From JBMNUM01 sp050946275 (lineage in GTDB: Bacteria > Actinomycetota > Coriobacteriia > Coriobacteriales > CADBOM01): 64,000 nucleotides of DNA. The DNA lies in the NCBI GenBank assembly GCA_050946275.1, contig JBMNUM010000002.1, forward strand, positions 91,154 through 155,153, read 5' to 3'. Every line of letters begins with the position of its first letter. The stretch's first letter is position 1. The notes under the pieces are model-generated. The model saw nothing but the letters and a program-made list of their open reading frames with translations. It ran no database searches and was not told the origin of the DNA. Shown piece after piece: positions 51,247 to 59,208 of the stretch. The translations under genes and the position numbers were made by a program.

Positions 51247-51260
51247 AGCGACGCGAACGC

Positions 51261-51294
51261 GTGGGACACCTTCGACCCGGTCAAAACTGTCCCA
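51261..51294. repeat. Class D palindrome that supplies the hipA stop codon
   Basis: GTGGGACACCTTCGACC and GGTCAAAACTGTCCCAG. The TCA at 51281 inside the right arm is the TGA stop of hipA. Confidence 0.65.
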
Positions 51295-52576
51295 GAACGC
51301 GTGAGCGCGCCTCGATGCCGGCGCGAATCCTCTCCACGAGCTCGGATACGTCATCCGACACGTGGCTCGCCAAGTCTTCCACGGCGACGTCGAAGACCTC
51401 GAGCATGGCCGCGGAGAGCTCGCGAAACTCGCGGTCGACCAGCTTGGACGAGACGCCCATAGCGTCCGCGAGCATCCCCAGATCCTCCGCAGCCACCTTG
51501 TCGATGTTCGAATGCGCACCGATGCGCATGCCCATCCGCCGCGAGAGCGCGCTGCCGAACGTCCCGTCGTACACCGTCGTGGAGACGAGGTCATATGCCG
51601 GCGCGAGCCGCACAGCCTCACGCGCCCCGAGCATCATAGAGTAGTTCTTCGCATGCGCATCGCAGTTACCCACGAGGAAGTTGAACAGCGCGAGCCGGAG
51701 CAGCGCGAGGAGGTCCTCCAGAGCGTTCGCGCTATACCCCAGCAGCAGGACGCGCACGTCGGCTATGGACGGTCCCCCATCCGCCTCATATTTGCGCGAT
51801 GAGTCGAACCCGAGCGCCTGGCAGAAATCCTCCTGCCTCAACCGCCTTTGCACCGTCAGACCGTCGGCATTACGCCGCTCCGTCCCCTCACGGTCGAAAC
51901 GCTTGACCACGAGCAACGGACGCCCGCACGAGACGATGTCGACATCCGCGACATCGATCCGCGCGAGACGGGCGAGCCGCATGCACAGATACTCGTTGTG
52001 CACGAGCCGGGGATAGGCCTCGTTAGCCTGGGGCTTCACGATATGTGTCGAGGGAGAGCCCTCGAGGGGAATCCACCATCCGGTTTCCAGGGGCTCGCGG
52101 CTGTCGTGGTACAGGGCGATCTTCTCCTGTCCACCGGCAAGGGAGAGCCTGTTCTCGGCTCTCAAGCGCGAGATCTCGCCGAAGGGATTCGCCGCTATGC
52201 GGGCAAGACCCCCGTCGAGGCGAGCGTAGAGATCCGAGGCCGGGGGCTGATACGGATCGTCCTCCTCGAGTACCGCGATGTCGCCCGCGCAATCCTTGCC
52301 GAGCGCCCGGAGCAGCTTAGCGGGGCTGCGCTCCGATATGCCCAGCTGGCGTGCCACGGAGGCCCGGACGTCGCCTTCCGGGAGAAGCCCCTCGAAAAAC
52401 GGCAGGGCATCCGCGCCGCAGAAGCGGTTGGCCCACAGGGGAAGCGACAGCGAGAGGGGCAGCGCATGCTCGGATGAGAGATACGACGGGTCGTAGGCGA
52501 ATCCGTAGAACGGCTCGTCCGCCGCCATGTCGAGTACCCCCACCCGTGCGCCGCCGGAGTAGACGACCAGGCTCAT
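51281..52576 (-). CDS. hipA: HipA-type serine/threonine kinase toxin
   Basis: 431 residues, the full HipA length. The N-terminal HipA_N domain has FEGLLPEGDVRASVARQLG; then SLAGGQEKIAL (145-155) and HIVKPQ with the ATP lysine K181; the catalytic loop GNCDAHAKN (303-311, D306, N311); and YDLVST with metal ligand D329. HipA phosphorylates glutamyl-tRNA synthetase in E. coli and so causes growth arrest. It overlaps hipB by 4 bp. The last residues VLGQF lie in a class D repeat. No inactivating change is seen. Confidence 0.92.
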   Translation of the reverse strand: MSLVVYSGGARVGVLDMAADEPFYGFAYDPSYLSSEHALPLSLSLPLWANRFCGADALPFFEGLLPEGDVRASVARQLGISERSPAKLLRALGKDCAGDIAVLEEDDPYQPPASDLYARLDGGLARIAANPFGEISRLRAENRLSLAGGQEKIALYHDSREPLETGWWIPLEGSPSTHIVKPQANEAYPRLVHNEYLCMRLARLARIDVADVDIVSCGRPLLVVKRFDREGTERRNADGLTVQRRLRQEDFCQALGFDSSRKYEADGGPSIADVRVLLLGYSANALEDLLALLRLALFNFLVGNCDAHAKNYSMMLGAREAVRLAPAYDLVSTTVYDGTFGSALSRRMGMRIGAHSNIDKVAAEDLGMLADAMGVSSKLVDREFRELSAAMLEVFDVAVEDLASHVSDDVSELVERIRAGIEARSRVLGQF

Positions 52577-52794
52577 GAGAAGCTCCTCTTGCCCAGGCAG
52601 ACGTCGATGCTCAGGGTGTTGAGCACGCGGATGGCCTTGTCGAGCTCTATCGTTGGCTTGCCGTTCTCGAGATCGGACAGAAAGCGGACGCCGCAGCCGC
52701 ACACCTCCGACAGCTCGCGCTGGGTGAGCCCCGCCGCCTTGCGCGCAGCGCGGACGACGTCGCCTACATCGTATGCCGAATGGACTTTACGCAT
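52573..52794 (-). CDS. hipB: HipB-type antitoxin
   Basis: 73 residues with one HTH-3 domain (AARKAAGLTQRELSEVCGCGVRFLSDLENG, ~16-45) and a short C-terminal strand ending CLGKRSFS. It binds DNA as a dimer and neutralises HipA. It starts the hipBA operon, below a promoter with three CCCG-NN-CGGG operators. Confidence 0.92.
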   Translation of the reverse strand: MRKVHSAYDVGDVVRAARKAAGLTQRELSEVCGCGVRFLSDLENGKPTIELDKAIRVLNTLSIDVCLGKRSFS

Positions 52795-52807
52795 GATGAC
52801 CTTGTCA

Positions 52808-52898
52808 TTCCCGTTCGGGATTATCTATCGTGTGCTGGATTATATGTTACCGTTCGGGAACGCACAAGCGATTCTCATCATACTTTCCCGCACGGGAA
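52808..52898 (-). promoter_or_regulatory. hipBA promoter with three operators
   Basis: Minus strand TTGTGC (52867-52862), 17 bp and TATAAT (52844-52839). Operators TTCCCGTTCGGGA (52808), TACCGTTCGGGAA (52848, in the spacer) and TTCCCGCACGGGAA (52885) are spaced about 40 bp apart. This suits cooperative autorepression by HipB. Confidence 0.8.
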
Positions 52899-52917
52899 CG
52901 AGAACGACCGCGTACCC

Positions 52918-54234
52918 CTAGCGCATGCGGCGCGCCAGGAGCGCGAGGCCGTCCGAGTCCGCGGCCGACTCGTCGAAGCAATCGCGGTAGATGCGCAGAT
53001 AGCCGCCGATCGTCGTCTTGAACGGGTGGCAGGGCATGTCGTTGCACACCCGCTCCCAGTAGCAGTTTCCATAGCACACCGGCAGCAGCTCGCAGATGCT
53101 GCACTTCGGATCGCGCGTCGCATCGAAGACGATGTCGGAGACGAGCCACGTCAGCGGGTCGTCGTGCAGGTTGAAGCGCACATGCGAGCGGTCCCCCACC
53201 CAGCCATCGCAGTTGTAGACGTCGCCGAGCAGGTCGATGACGAAGTAGTTGTCGAGGTTACCGGCGCAGAAACGGTTGATGGGTGCGAGCAGCTCTCGCA
53301 TCTCGGCGGCATTGTGCTCCTCGGAGGCGAACAGCTCGAGGCGCGCATCGAAGAACTCCTCGTGCGTGAAGAGGTCGAAGTCCGGCGGTGCGAAGGGAGC
53401 CTCGCCGAAGAAGTGGCCGTAATCGCACAGCTTGCCCGTCCCGAGCTCGATGCCCTCCTCGGCGAGCAGCTTGTCACGGAACTCCGCGTAGAGCGGCCAC
53501 GACACCTTGTCGACGTTCATCGTCGCACCCACCTCCACGCCATTGGCGCGCAGGTGGCGGGCCGCCCGGATGTTGGCCTCGTAGGAGTTGCTCCCATCCG
53601 CCGCGACACGCCGCGCGTTGTGAACGTGCTCGGGCCCGTCGATCGTCAGCAGCACGGGAGAGATGCGGCAGCGCGCGATGAGGGCGGCGGCCTCTGCGTC
53701 GATGAGATTGGCGTTGGTGAGCATGAGCGCCTGGTAGGTGATGCCGCGCTCGTCGCACCAGGTGATCAGCCGGTTTGAGAGCTCGGCCACAACGTCGAGC
53801 GCAAGCGACGGATCGCCGCCGTACCACTGCACGGAGAGCAGCTTGAAGGGCTCCGCGGCATAGCGGTCCTCCACGAAGACCATGATCGTGTCCATCATCG
53901 CGGCATCCATCTTGCCCGGAATGGAATTGTGCCCCTTCTCGTAGCAATACGGACAGCGGTAGTTGCAGATGTACGTGGGAACGAGGCTCAACTCGAGCTT
54001 GGAGCGGTCGGCGCGCACGGTGTCGAAGCGCTCGCAAATCGCATCGAGTTCCTCCGCGGGAAGCAGGGAGGTGAGGAAGCCGGCCTCGGCGAGGCGTTCG
54101 GCATGAGGCCCCTCGCCCGCGAGCAGCTCGGCGTGGACCGCCGCATCGAGCGCAGCGAACGCGCCGTTAGCCGTGTTATAGACCAAGAACTCATCCCCGT
54201 AGGGTTCGATGACGTTGTACCGCGATGACCGCAT
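52918..54234 (-). CDS. Radical SAM/SPASM-domain protein
   Basis: 438 residues; GGAAGGGGG lies before ATG 54234. The N-terminal ~85 residues (VYNTANGAFAALDAAVHAELL) look like the PqqD/RRE-like region seen in peptide maturases. CNYRCPYC (C90, C94, C97) binds the radical SAM cluster. The C-terminal SPASM region has FCAGNLDNYFVIDLLGDVYNCDGW and then CSICELLPVCYGNCYWERVC. Enzymes of this build modify peptides or act as sulfatase maturases. No precursor peptide, sulfatase or exporter is adjacent, so the substrate is open. Confidence 0.88.
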   Translation of the reverse strand: MRSSRYNVIEPYGDEFLVYNTANGAFAALDAAVHAELLAGEGPHAERLAEAGFLTSLLPAEELDAICERFDTVRADRSKLELSLVPTYICNYRCPYCYEKGHNSIPGKMDAAMMDTIMVFVEDRYAAEPFKLLSVQWYGGDPSLALDVVAELSNRLITWCDERGITYQALMLTNANLIDAEAAALIARCRISPVLLTIDGPEHVHNARRVAADGSNSYEANIRAARHLRANGVEVGATMNVDKVSWPLYAEFRDKLLAEEGIELGTGKLCDYGHFFGEAPFAPPDFDLFTHEEFFDARLELFASEEHNAAEMRELLAPINRFCAGNLDNYFVIDLLGDVYNCDGWVGDRSHVRFNLHDDPLTWLVSDIVFDATRDPKCSICELLPVCYGNCYWERVCNDMPCHPFKTTIGGYLRIYRDCFDESAADSDGLALLARRMR

Positions 54235-54349
54235 AGCGCCCCCTTCCAACACATACATGATACGGCACGCGCGGAGAGAGCGAGCCAGTGCGATTCCGCC
54301 GCATGGCGATGCAACTATAATTGGAGCAAGCAGATGAAGAGGAGGAGCG

Positions 54350-54889
54350 GTGGCACGCAAGAACAAGCTCGCTGTGGTCACGGCCACCTGCACCGCGGCG
54401 CTCGCGCTGGTGCTCATGGCCGGGTGCGGCGGCACGGCAAACGAGGAAGCGACGGAAACCGGGCAGCCCGCAATCGAGGAACCGCAGACGGACAAGGCGG
54501 CGGAGACCGCAGCGACGGAACAGGCTCAGGAGGCGACCGCGTTGAACATCAAGGTGGGCGACAAAACCCTCGAAGCGGTCCTCGCGGACACCCCCGCGGC
54601 GCAGGCCCTCGCCGAGCAACTCGCACAAGGACCGCTGACGCTGCAGCTGAGCGAATACGGCGGATTCGAGAAGGTCGGCCCGCTCGGCTTCGAGCTGTCC
54701 GCAAACGACGAGGAGATCACCACGGAACCCGGCGACATCCTCCTCTACCAAGGCAACCAGCTCACGATCTACTACGACGAGAACACCTGGAGTTTCACAA
54801 GGTTAGCCAAGATCGAGGGCGCCACAACGGAGAGCCTCCTCGACACCCTCGGCGAAGGCGACGTGGAAGTCACGCTGGAGCTGGGGTAG
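54350..54889 (+). CDS. Lipoprotein with cyclophilin-like domain
   Basis: 179 residues; GAGGAGGAG lies before GTG 54350. Signal peptide with lipobox LMAGC (Cys 26), a 35-residue Glu/Thr-rich linker, then a ~110-residue cyclophilin-like fold (LSEYGGFEKVGPLGFELSAND, EPGDILLYQGNQLTIYYDENTWSFTRLAKIEG). The family is frequent in anaerobic lipoproteins beside flavodoxins. No isomerase activity is established. Confidence 0.88.
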   Translation: MARKNKLAVVTATCTAALALVLMAGCGGTANEEATETGQPAIEEPQTDKAAETAATEQAQEATALNIKVGDKTLEAVLADTPAAQALAEQLAQGPLTLQLSEYGGFEKVGPLGFELSANDEEITTEPGDILLYQGNQLTIYYDENTWSFTRLAKIEGATTESLLDTLGEGDVEVTLELG

Positions 54890-54919
54890 CAGACGCTGCA
54901 CCCCGGGAGGAACAAGCCC

Positions 54920-55336
54920 ATGAAATCAATCGATGTGGTTGCGGCCATAATCTGCCACGAGGGAACCGTCTTCGCCACACAGCGCGGATATGGCGACTTT
55001 GCCGGCAAGTGGGAGTTCCCGGGAGGGAAAATCGAGCCCGGCGAGACCCCCGAGGAAGCGCTTGTCCGTGAGATACAGGAAGAGCTCGAGACCACTATCG
55101 AGGTCGACTCGCTGCTCACCACCGTCGACTACGACTACGACACGTTCCACCTGCACATGCAGTGCTTCCTGGCGCACGTCAAAAGCGGTCACCTGCACCT
55201 AACGGAACACAGCTCCGCGCGGTGGCTCGACGGCAACACCATCGACGACGTGGAGTGGCTGCCGGCAGACGTGCAGGTGATCGAGGCAATCAAGAGGCAA
55301 GGACTACTTGACGCATCCAATTCAGGCGCAGATTAG
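54920..55336 (+). CDS. Nudix hydrolase, MutT/NudG-like
   Basis: 138 residues. The Nudix box GGKIEPGETPEEALVREIQEEL (~35-56) is intact for metal-dependent pyrophosphohydrolysis. N-terminal VVAAIICHEGTVFATQRGYGDFAGKWEFPGG resembles MutT and CTP pyrophosphohydrolases that clean oxidised nucleotides. It overlaps the end of the opposite DUF2075 gene by 4 bp. Confidence 0.93.
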   Translation: MKSIDVVAAIICHEGTVFATQRGYGDFAGKWEFPGGKIEPGETPEEALVREIQEELETTIEVDSLLTTVDYDYDTFHLHMQCFLAHVKSGHLHLTEHSSARWLDGNTIDDVEWLPADVQVIEAIKRQGLLDASNSGAD

Positions 55337-57471
55337 ATTAGCTCTAAACCAAGGCTTCTCAGATAGTTGAAAGTGCCATCGTAGAACTCGGGAAGACGAG
55401 TACTGTCTTCAGGAAATCCGCTCGCCGTCCGATTGCTGTTACCTTCGGGAACACAAATGACCATCCCGGAACGTGCTCTGGTCAGCAGGACGCGATAGGC
55501 ATTGAGCATGTACTTCATCTGCTCGTGCTTGTTTTCAGAAGAATCGATCAGCTCTCGCCACTCGGTTTTCCCGTTGAACTTGTAGAAGCGCCACTTTCCG
55601 TTTTCGTAACGCATATCGGCATCCCACAACAGGCAGGTGTAGTCCAGCTCGAGTCCCTGCACCTGAATTTCCGTCGCCGCATCTTCCAGGTAATTGGAAG
55701 ATCTTGTATCGACCTTATCTTCGAGGAACCAATGAACGGTATTCTTGTCGTCTGAGGGCAAAACGTGAACTCCCAGCGGTTTGTATCGCGCCGATTCCTT
55801 GGTGATGAGCACCCCGGTTCGTTCGGTACCCCGCACCTTGGAATGGAGCCACTCCTTCGCCGTTTCCATGTTTCTTGTAAGGGCAATGGGATAGCGATCC
55901 TTTATTTCCGCGTAGATTTTGGCGGCATTCGGATCTAGCTCAAGCAGTGCATGGACAAAAGCTGAGAGCTTTTCCGCCCTGAACGACCTAAGAGACACGC
56001 TCAGATGCAAGGCTTCGGAATATGTTACGTTCTCGTTGTCCCGCAGAAGGTCGTTCACCTTCCCTTCTGCATACTCCGGCTCAGTTAGCTGCGGCGAGAT
56101 GAAGACCTTCCAATGGGTAAACGTCTCGTTGAGAGCCTTGATCCATTCGGATATCCCCGCTTCGCCCGTATGGATCTCCTGCCCTCCACCCACGAGACAG
56201 ACGATGGTGGCCCAATCCTCCCGCTGGTCGAGCGACCATATCAAAAACGATGCCTCTGACACGGGAAAATTGGGCACTTTTAGCTTGTTGCCGTACGTTC
56301 CGCCACGCTTCAGGTAGTCGGCAAGCCTCTTGTGCGTCCAAGCCCGCTGCGCCTCATCGAATATGGCCACGTGTTCCACTTCACCGTAGCCGGCAGCCTT
56401 CATTTTGACCGCCTTCTTCGGATCGATTTCGAGCACACCGTTTTCAACGGGATTCTTTATCTTCGCCAGCATGTTGTCGCGATAGCGATGGATGATCTGG
56501 ATGAACTTCCCGACTTCTCGCCTGGAATCGGTCTTCTTCTTCGCTTCACCCCTATCGCGGCTTTTTTGGTAGTCATTGCGCGCGAGCGCCTCGGTGAGCA
56601 CCGCAACCAAAGGGCCATTGCCCGATAGATACACCGCCCCTTCATCATCGACAGGCGCATCCGAGTCCTGATACGTTTGCCTTACTGCAACGTCGAGTCC
56701 AACCAGCGTCTTCCCCGCACCAGGCACCCCGGTAACAAAACAGATGCTCTTCTCGCCGCGCTCTTTGCTTTGGTGAATCACGTCCAGAACAAATGAGATG
56801 GTGGCGTCCGTCGACGCATCATCAGCCTCATGTCTGGTTATGTCTTCAACGGTGTGATTTTCGTATAGCGTTCTAGCAGCTTCGATAATGGTGGGAGTTG
56901 GCGCGTACGGGCTGATGATCCAACGACTATCGATAGGTACTTCCTCAGGGAACAGCATGCACACCTTGTTGATGAGATTGCGAACTCCCTGTTCGCCGGT
57001 CACCAGGGGATTAGCAACCCGGTCGTCATAAACCGACGGCTGGACGAGGTCTGACGATGAGTTGTACTTGGTCGCAACCAGGATGGGCACCACCAGCCGA
57101 TCTTCGCTGAACTTGTGAAAGTTCTTCAGATCGAGCGCATAGTCGAGGACTTGATCTATATCGCTTTCATAGATCGAGGATTGCCCCACCTTAAATTCCA
57201 GGCAAAAAACGATTCCCCGCAAAAGCAACACAACGTCTATTCGCTTACCGAGGCGCGGGATGTCGTACTCGAATACGATGTGTCCGTCTGAATCTTTCCA
57301 TGGAACGAGAACGGTTTGCAGGATGTCGATCTCTCGCATCCAGGCCTCGCGGGAAGTCGTTGGGATGTCGCCGTGATAGTTATCGCACAGAATCCCGAGG
57401 ATCGACTCGCGGTCCCCCAAAAGAAACCGTTCGATATCGCTGTCATACAAGCATCTCGGATTCTTCTTCAC
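55333..57471 (-). CDS. DUF2075 (Schlafen-type helicase) protein with N-terminal nuclease-like domain
   Basis: About 712 residues. The N-terminal ~150 hold a restriction-like core (IDVVLLLRGIVFCLEFKVG) of the PD-(D/E)XK kind. The DUF2075 ATPase follows, with Walker A TGVPGAGKTLVGL, Walker B HVAIFDEAQRAW, and a late helicase motif YRVLLTRARSGMVICVP. GTG 57471 is favoured because GGATGGAGAG lies five bases before it; ATG 57513 has no site. Base composition is visibly lower in GC than its neighbours, a sign of transfer. Nuclease-plus-helicase builds of this kind occur in antiphage defence, but a role here is unproven. Confidence 0.82.
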   Translation of the reverse strand: MKKNPRCLYDSDIERFLLGDRESILGILCDNYHGDIPTTSREAWMREIDILQTVLVPWKDSDGHIVFEYDIPRLGKRIDVVLLLRGIVFCLEFKVGQSSIYESDIDQVLDYALDLKNFHKFSEDRLVVPILVATKYNSSSDLVQPSVYDDRVANPLVTGEQGVRNLINKVCMLFPEEVPIDSRWIISPYAPTPTIIEAARTLYENHTVEDITRHEADDASTDATISFVLDVIHQSKERGEKSICFVTGVPGAGKTLVGLDVAVRQTYQDSDAPVDDEGAVYLSGNGPLVAVLTEALARNDYQKSRDRGEAKKKTDSRREVGKFIQIIHRYRDNMLAKIKNPVENGVLEIDPKKAVKMKAAGYGEVEHVAIFDEAQRAWTHKRLADYLKRGGTYGNKLKVPNFPVSEASFLIWSLDQREDWATIVCLVGGGQEIHTGEAGISEWIKALNETFTHWKVFISPQLTEPEYAEGKVNDLLRDNENVTYSEALHLSVSLRSFRAEKLSAFVHALLELDPNAAKIYAEIKDRYPIALTRNMETAKEWLHSKVRGTERTGVLITKESARYKPLGVHVLPSDDKNTVHWFLEDKVDTRSSNYLEDAATEIQVQGLELDYTCLLWDADMRYENGKWRFYKFNGKTEWRELIDSSENKHEQMKYMLNAYRVLLTRARSGMVICVPEGNSNRTASGFPEDSTRLPEFYDGTFNYLRSLGLELI

Positions 57472-57635
57472 TGCTCTCCATCCGTTATCGCAACACATCG
57501 CAGTGTCGCGCATCGCATAGCATGGATTCTTGCCCCTGGATTAGCAAACATATGCGATTTAAATGCATTTTATCGATGATGGCCCGCTTCAGCTAGATCG
57601 GCACTAATGTCTGCCCCAGCTCACAGCCTCAACCC

Positions 57636-58058
57636 CTACCCCGTATACGCGTCCTCTTTCCCGCAGCTGAAATCGTGCGTCGTCAGGTAGCGCTCGTCTT
57701 CCTCCGTCTCGGGGATGTCGATGCGCTCGAGCTTGAAGACGACCGGCCTCGTGCCATCGTTGCAGCAGGCGATCATGATGCGCTCGTCGTTCGTCCAGCC
57801 CTTCATGATCGCGCCGCCCGCGAGCGCCGTGTAGATGTAGCGGCTGATGGCGTCCCAGGCCTCCGCGCAGGGGAACGGCGGGTCGAGCTCGCGGCCGAAG
57901 TGATAGAAGTCGTCCTTGTCCGGCTCGCGGTCGAACAGGTACTCCTGCCCCACCTCGAAGCACGGGCACGTCCCGCTCTCCGGGTCGGCCAGGTACTCCC
58001 GCTGGTACTCCGGGAACAGCTTCTTGTCGAGCACGGTCACCTTGCATCGATGCTTCAT
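57636..58058 (-). CDS. TIGR04076-family protein
   Basis: 140 residues; GGGGGGTGGGCC precedes ATG 58058. The start MKHRCKVTVLDKKLFPEYQ, GTCPCFEVGQEY, PFPCAEAWDAISRYIYTALAGG and CCNDGTRPVVFKLERI match this small family of anaerobes. The conserved cysteines suggest metal or cluster binding. The function is unknown. Confidence 0.85.
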   Translation of the reverse strand: MKHRCKVTVLDKKLFPEYQREYLADPESGTCPCFEVGQEYLFDREPDKDDFYHFGRELDPPFPCAEAWDAISRYIYTALAGGAIMKGWTNDERIMIACCNDGTRPVVFKLERIDIPETEEDERYLTTHDFSCGKEDAYTG

Positions 58059-58167
58059 GGCCCACCCCCCTGGTCAAACACATGCAGCCTTCGGCATAGC
58101 ATGCTTCCAAGTGTAGGCGAAACCAGAAGCATAACAAGGGCTCGAACAGGCCATCTACCGGCGGCGT

Positions 58168-58222
58168 TAAGGTTTTGTTCAGGCCTTGATCAGGTTTCGG
58201 TCAGGTTCTGTTTAGAAATCTC
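58168..58222. promoter_or_regulatory. Second array of five half-sites in 11-bp register
   Basis: TAAG, TCAG, TCAG, TCAG and TTAG start at 58168, 58179, 58190, 58201 and 58212, in units such as TCAGGTTTCGG and TCAGGTTCTGT. It lies between the TIGR04076 gene and the small toxin-like gene and shares spacing, strand and consensus GTTYAGGTT with the array at 22574. Confidence 0.65.
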
Positions 58223-58331
58223 AAGTGGATTGGTTAGATTCGGGTGCTAGCATCCGCTTTTCGAGGGCGTGGATCCCAGGATGTGTCTTCCGAATGCCGT
58301 GCACGCCGGTGGCAGGAGGGAGGTGGTGCCC

Positions 58332-58460
58332 ATGGTCGAGCTTTTCGTCTTGAGCACAATCCTGTCCATCGCCGACGCGATTGCCAAGGCAGTCGCGCTA
58401 GCGACCGACATCGTCGGCCTGCTTAGGAAGCGATCTGAAAGAAAGAACTCCGGCGACTAG
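58332..58460 (+). CDS. Small hydrophobic peptide, candidate type I toxin
   Basis: 42 residues; GGAGGTGG lies about eight bases before ATG 58332. Residues 4-32 form one membrane helix (VLSTILSIADAIAKAVALAT core) and the end is strongly basic (LLRKRSERKNSGD), the layout of TxpA/BsrG-like pore-forming toxins. A convergent promoter starts an antisense transcript over its 3' end, and a hairpin spans the stop codon. No family match is claimed. A small membrane protein with another role is the alternative. Confidence 0.6.
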   Translation: MVELFVLSTILSIADAIAKAVALATDIVGLLRKRSERKNSGD

Positions 58461-58525
58461 CAATCGTCGGAGTTCACCCAAAAACTGGAAGACGCATCCA
58501 ACGCAGGGGATCCACGTCTTCGTTA
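58437..58525 (-). ncRNA. Candidate antisense RNA antitoxin
   Basis: From the promoter at 58560-58532 transcription would begin near 58525. Hairpin 1 (arms 58488-58494 and 58515-58521) is followed by CAGTTTTT; hairpin 2 (GAACTCCGNCGA arms, 58445-58475) by TTTCTTTC. The RNA would be about 45 or 88 nt, and the longer form covers the last 24 nt of the toxin frame. This mirrors the 3'-overlap of RatA or SR4 with their toxins. Confidence 0.5.
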
Positions 58526-58531
58526 CACGCC

Positions 58532-58560
58532 ATTGTAGAGGGGCCTCGGGACAGACGCAA
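58532..58560 (-). promoter_or_regulatory. Promoter of the antisense RNA
   Basis: Minus strand TTGCGT (58560-58555), 17 bp, TACAAT (58537-58532). No gene other than the antisense RNA follows on this strand before 58058. Confidence 0.65.
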
Positions 58561-58659
58561 GTGGAGAAACGCGTTATCTTCCCAGTTCAGGAGCCCACTC
58601 CCCGTCTCATCAGAGACATCGGATCCGAAGGCGGTGCGACCCGGGCGGCAACTCGAAGC

Positions 58660-59103
58660 CTAAGAGCGAAAGCTTGCATCGTAGAGCTTCTGGATGTCGG
58701 GAGGCAAGTTGTCGGGCATCATGGCCTGAATGCGCTCCTCGCCGCCGTCGGCGAGCGCGGTGCCGTAGTACCAGCATTTGTACTTCAGCATGTCGCGCAT
58801 GCGCGACAGCCGGTCGATCTCCTCCTCCAGGACATCGAGGCGCCGCTCGAAAAGCTCCTTTCGCTGGGCATATGTATCGGGGCCCTGGACGCACCAATCC
58901 ATGAACTTCTTGATGTCCTTGATCTCGAGTCCCGAGCCCTTCAAGCACTCGATGACACGCAGGGCATCTATTTCGACCTCGCTGAACCTCCGTATGCCCG
59001 ACTTGCGCTCGAGGGAGGGGAACAGACCCTCCTTGTCGTAGTATCGCAGCGTGGAAATGGGCAGGTCGAACATCTCCGCAACCTGGCCGATGGTGTACGT
59101 CAT
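58660..59103 (-). CDS. MerR-family regulator
   Basis: 147 residues. HTH and wing YTIGQVAEMFDLPISTLRYYDKEGLFPSLERKSGIRRFSE in pattern at 3-42, then a dimer coiled coil (~85-115) and a short C-terminal effector region with one Cys (KYKCWYYGTA). It is a small MerR without a full drug-binding domain. It faces the hydrolase gene, whose promoter has the 19-bp spacer that MerR proteins correct. Confidence 0.9.
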   Translation of the reverse strand: MTYTIGQVAEMFDLPISTLRYYDKEGLFPSLERKSGIRRFSEVEIDALRVIECLKGSGLEIKDIKKFMDWCVQGPDTYAQRKELFERRLDVLEEEIDRLSRMRDMLKYKCWYYGTALADGGEERIQAMMPDNLPPDIQKLYDASFRS

Positions 59104-59125
59104 GACCTCTCCTCGAAAACAATGC

Positions 59126-59156
59126 TTGACCTAAAGTCAGGTTTAGCTTTTACGAT
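59126..59156 (+). promoter_or_regulatory. MerR-type promoter of the hydrolase gene
   Basis: TTGACC (59126), a 19-bp spacer, TACGAT (59151). The dyad GACCT-AAAGTC-AGGTT lies in the spacer and overlaps the -35 box. Confidence 0.75.
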
Positions 59157-59208
59157 GCCATCATACCCCAAGACGGGTACTTGGCAACCGACCTTTAAGG
59201 AGCCCGAT

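Noticed and set aside
57513..57513. ATG 57513 as start of the DUF2075 gene
   Set aside because: No Shine-Dalgarno sequence; GTG 57471 has one at proper distance. The longer form cannot be excluded.
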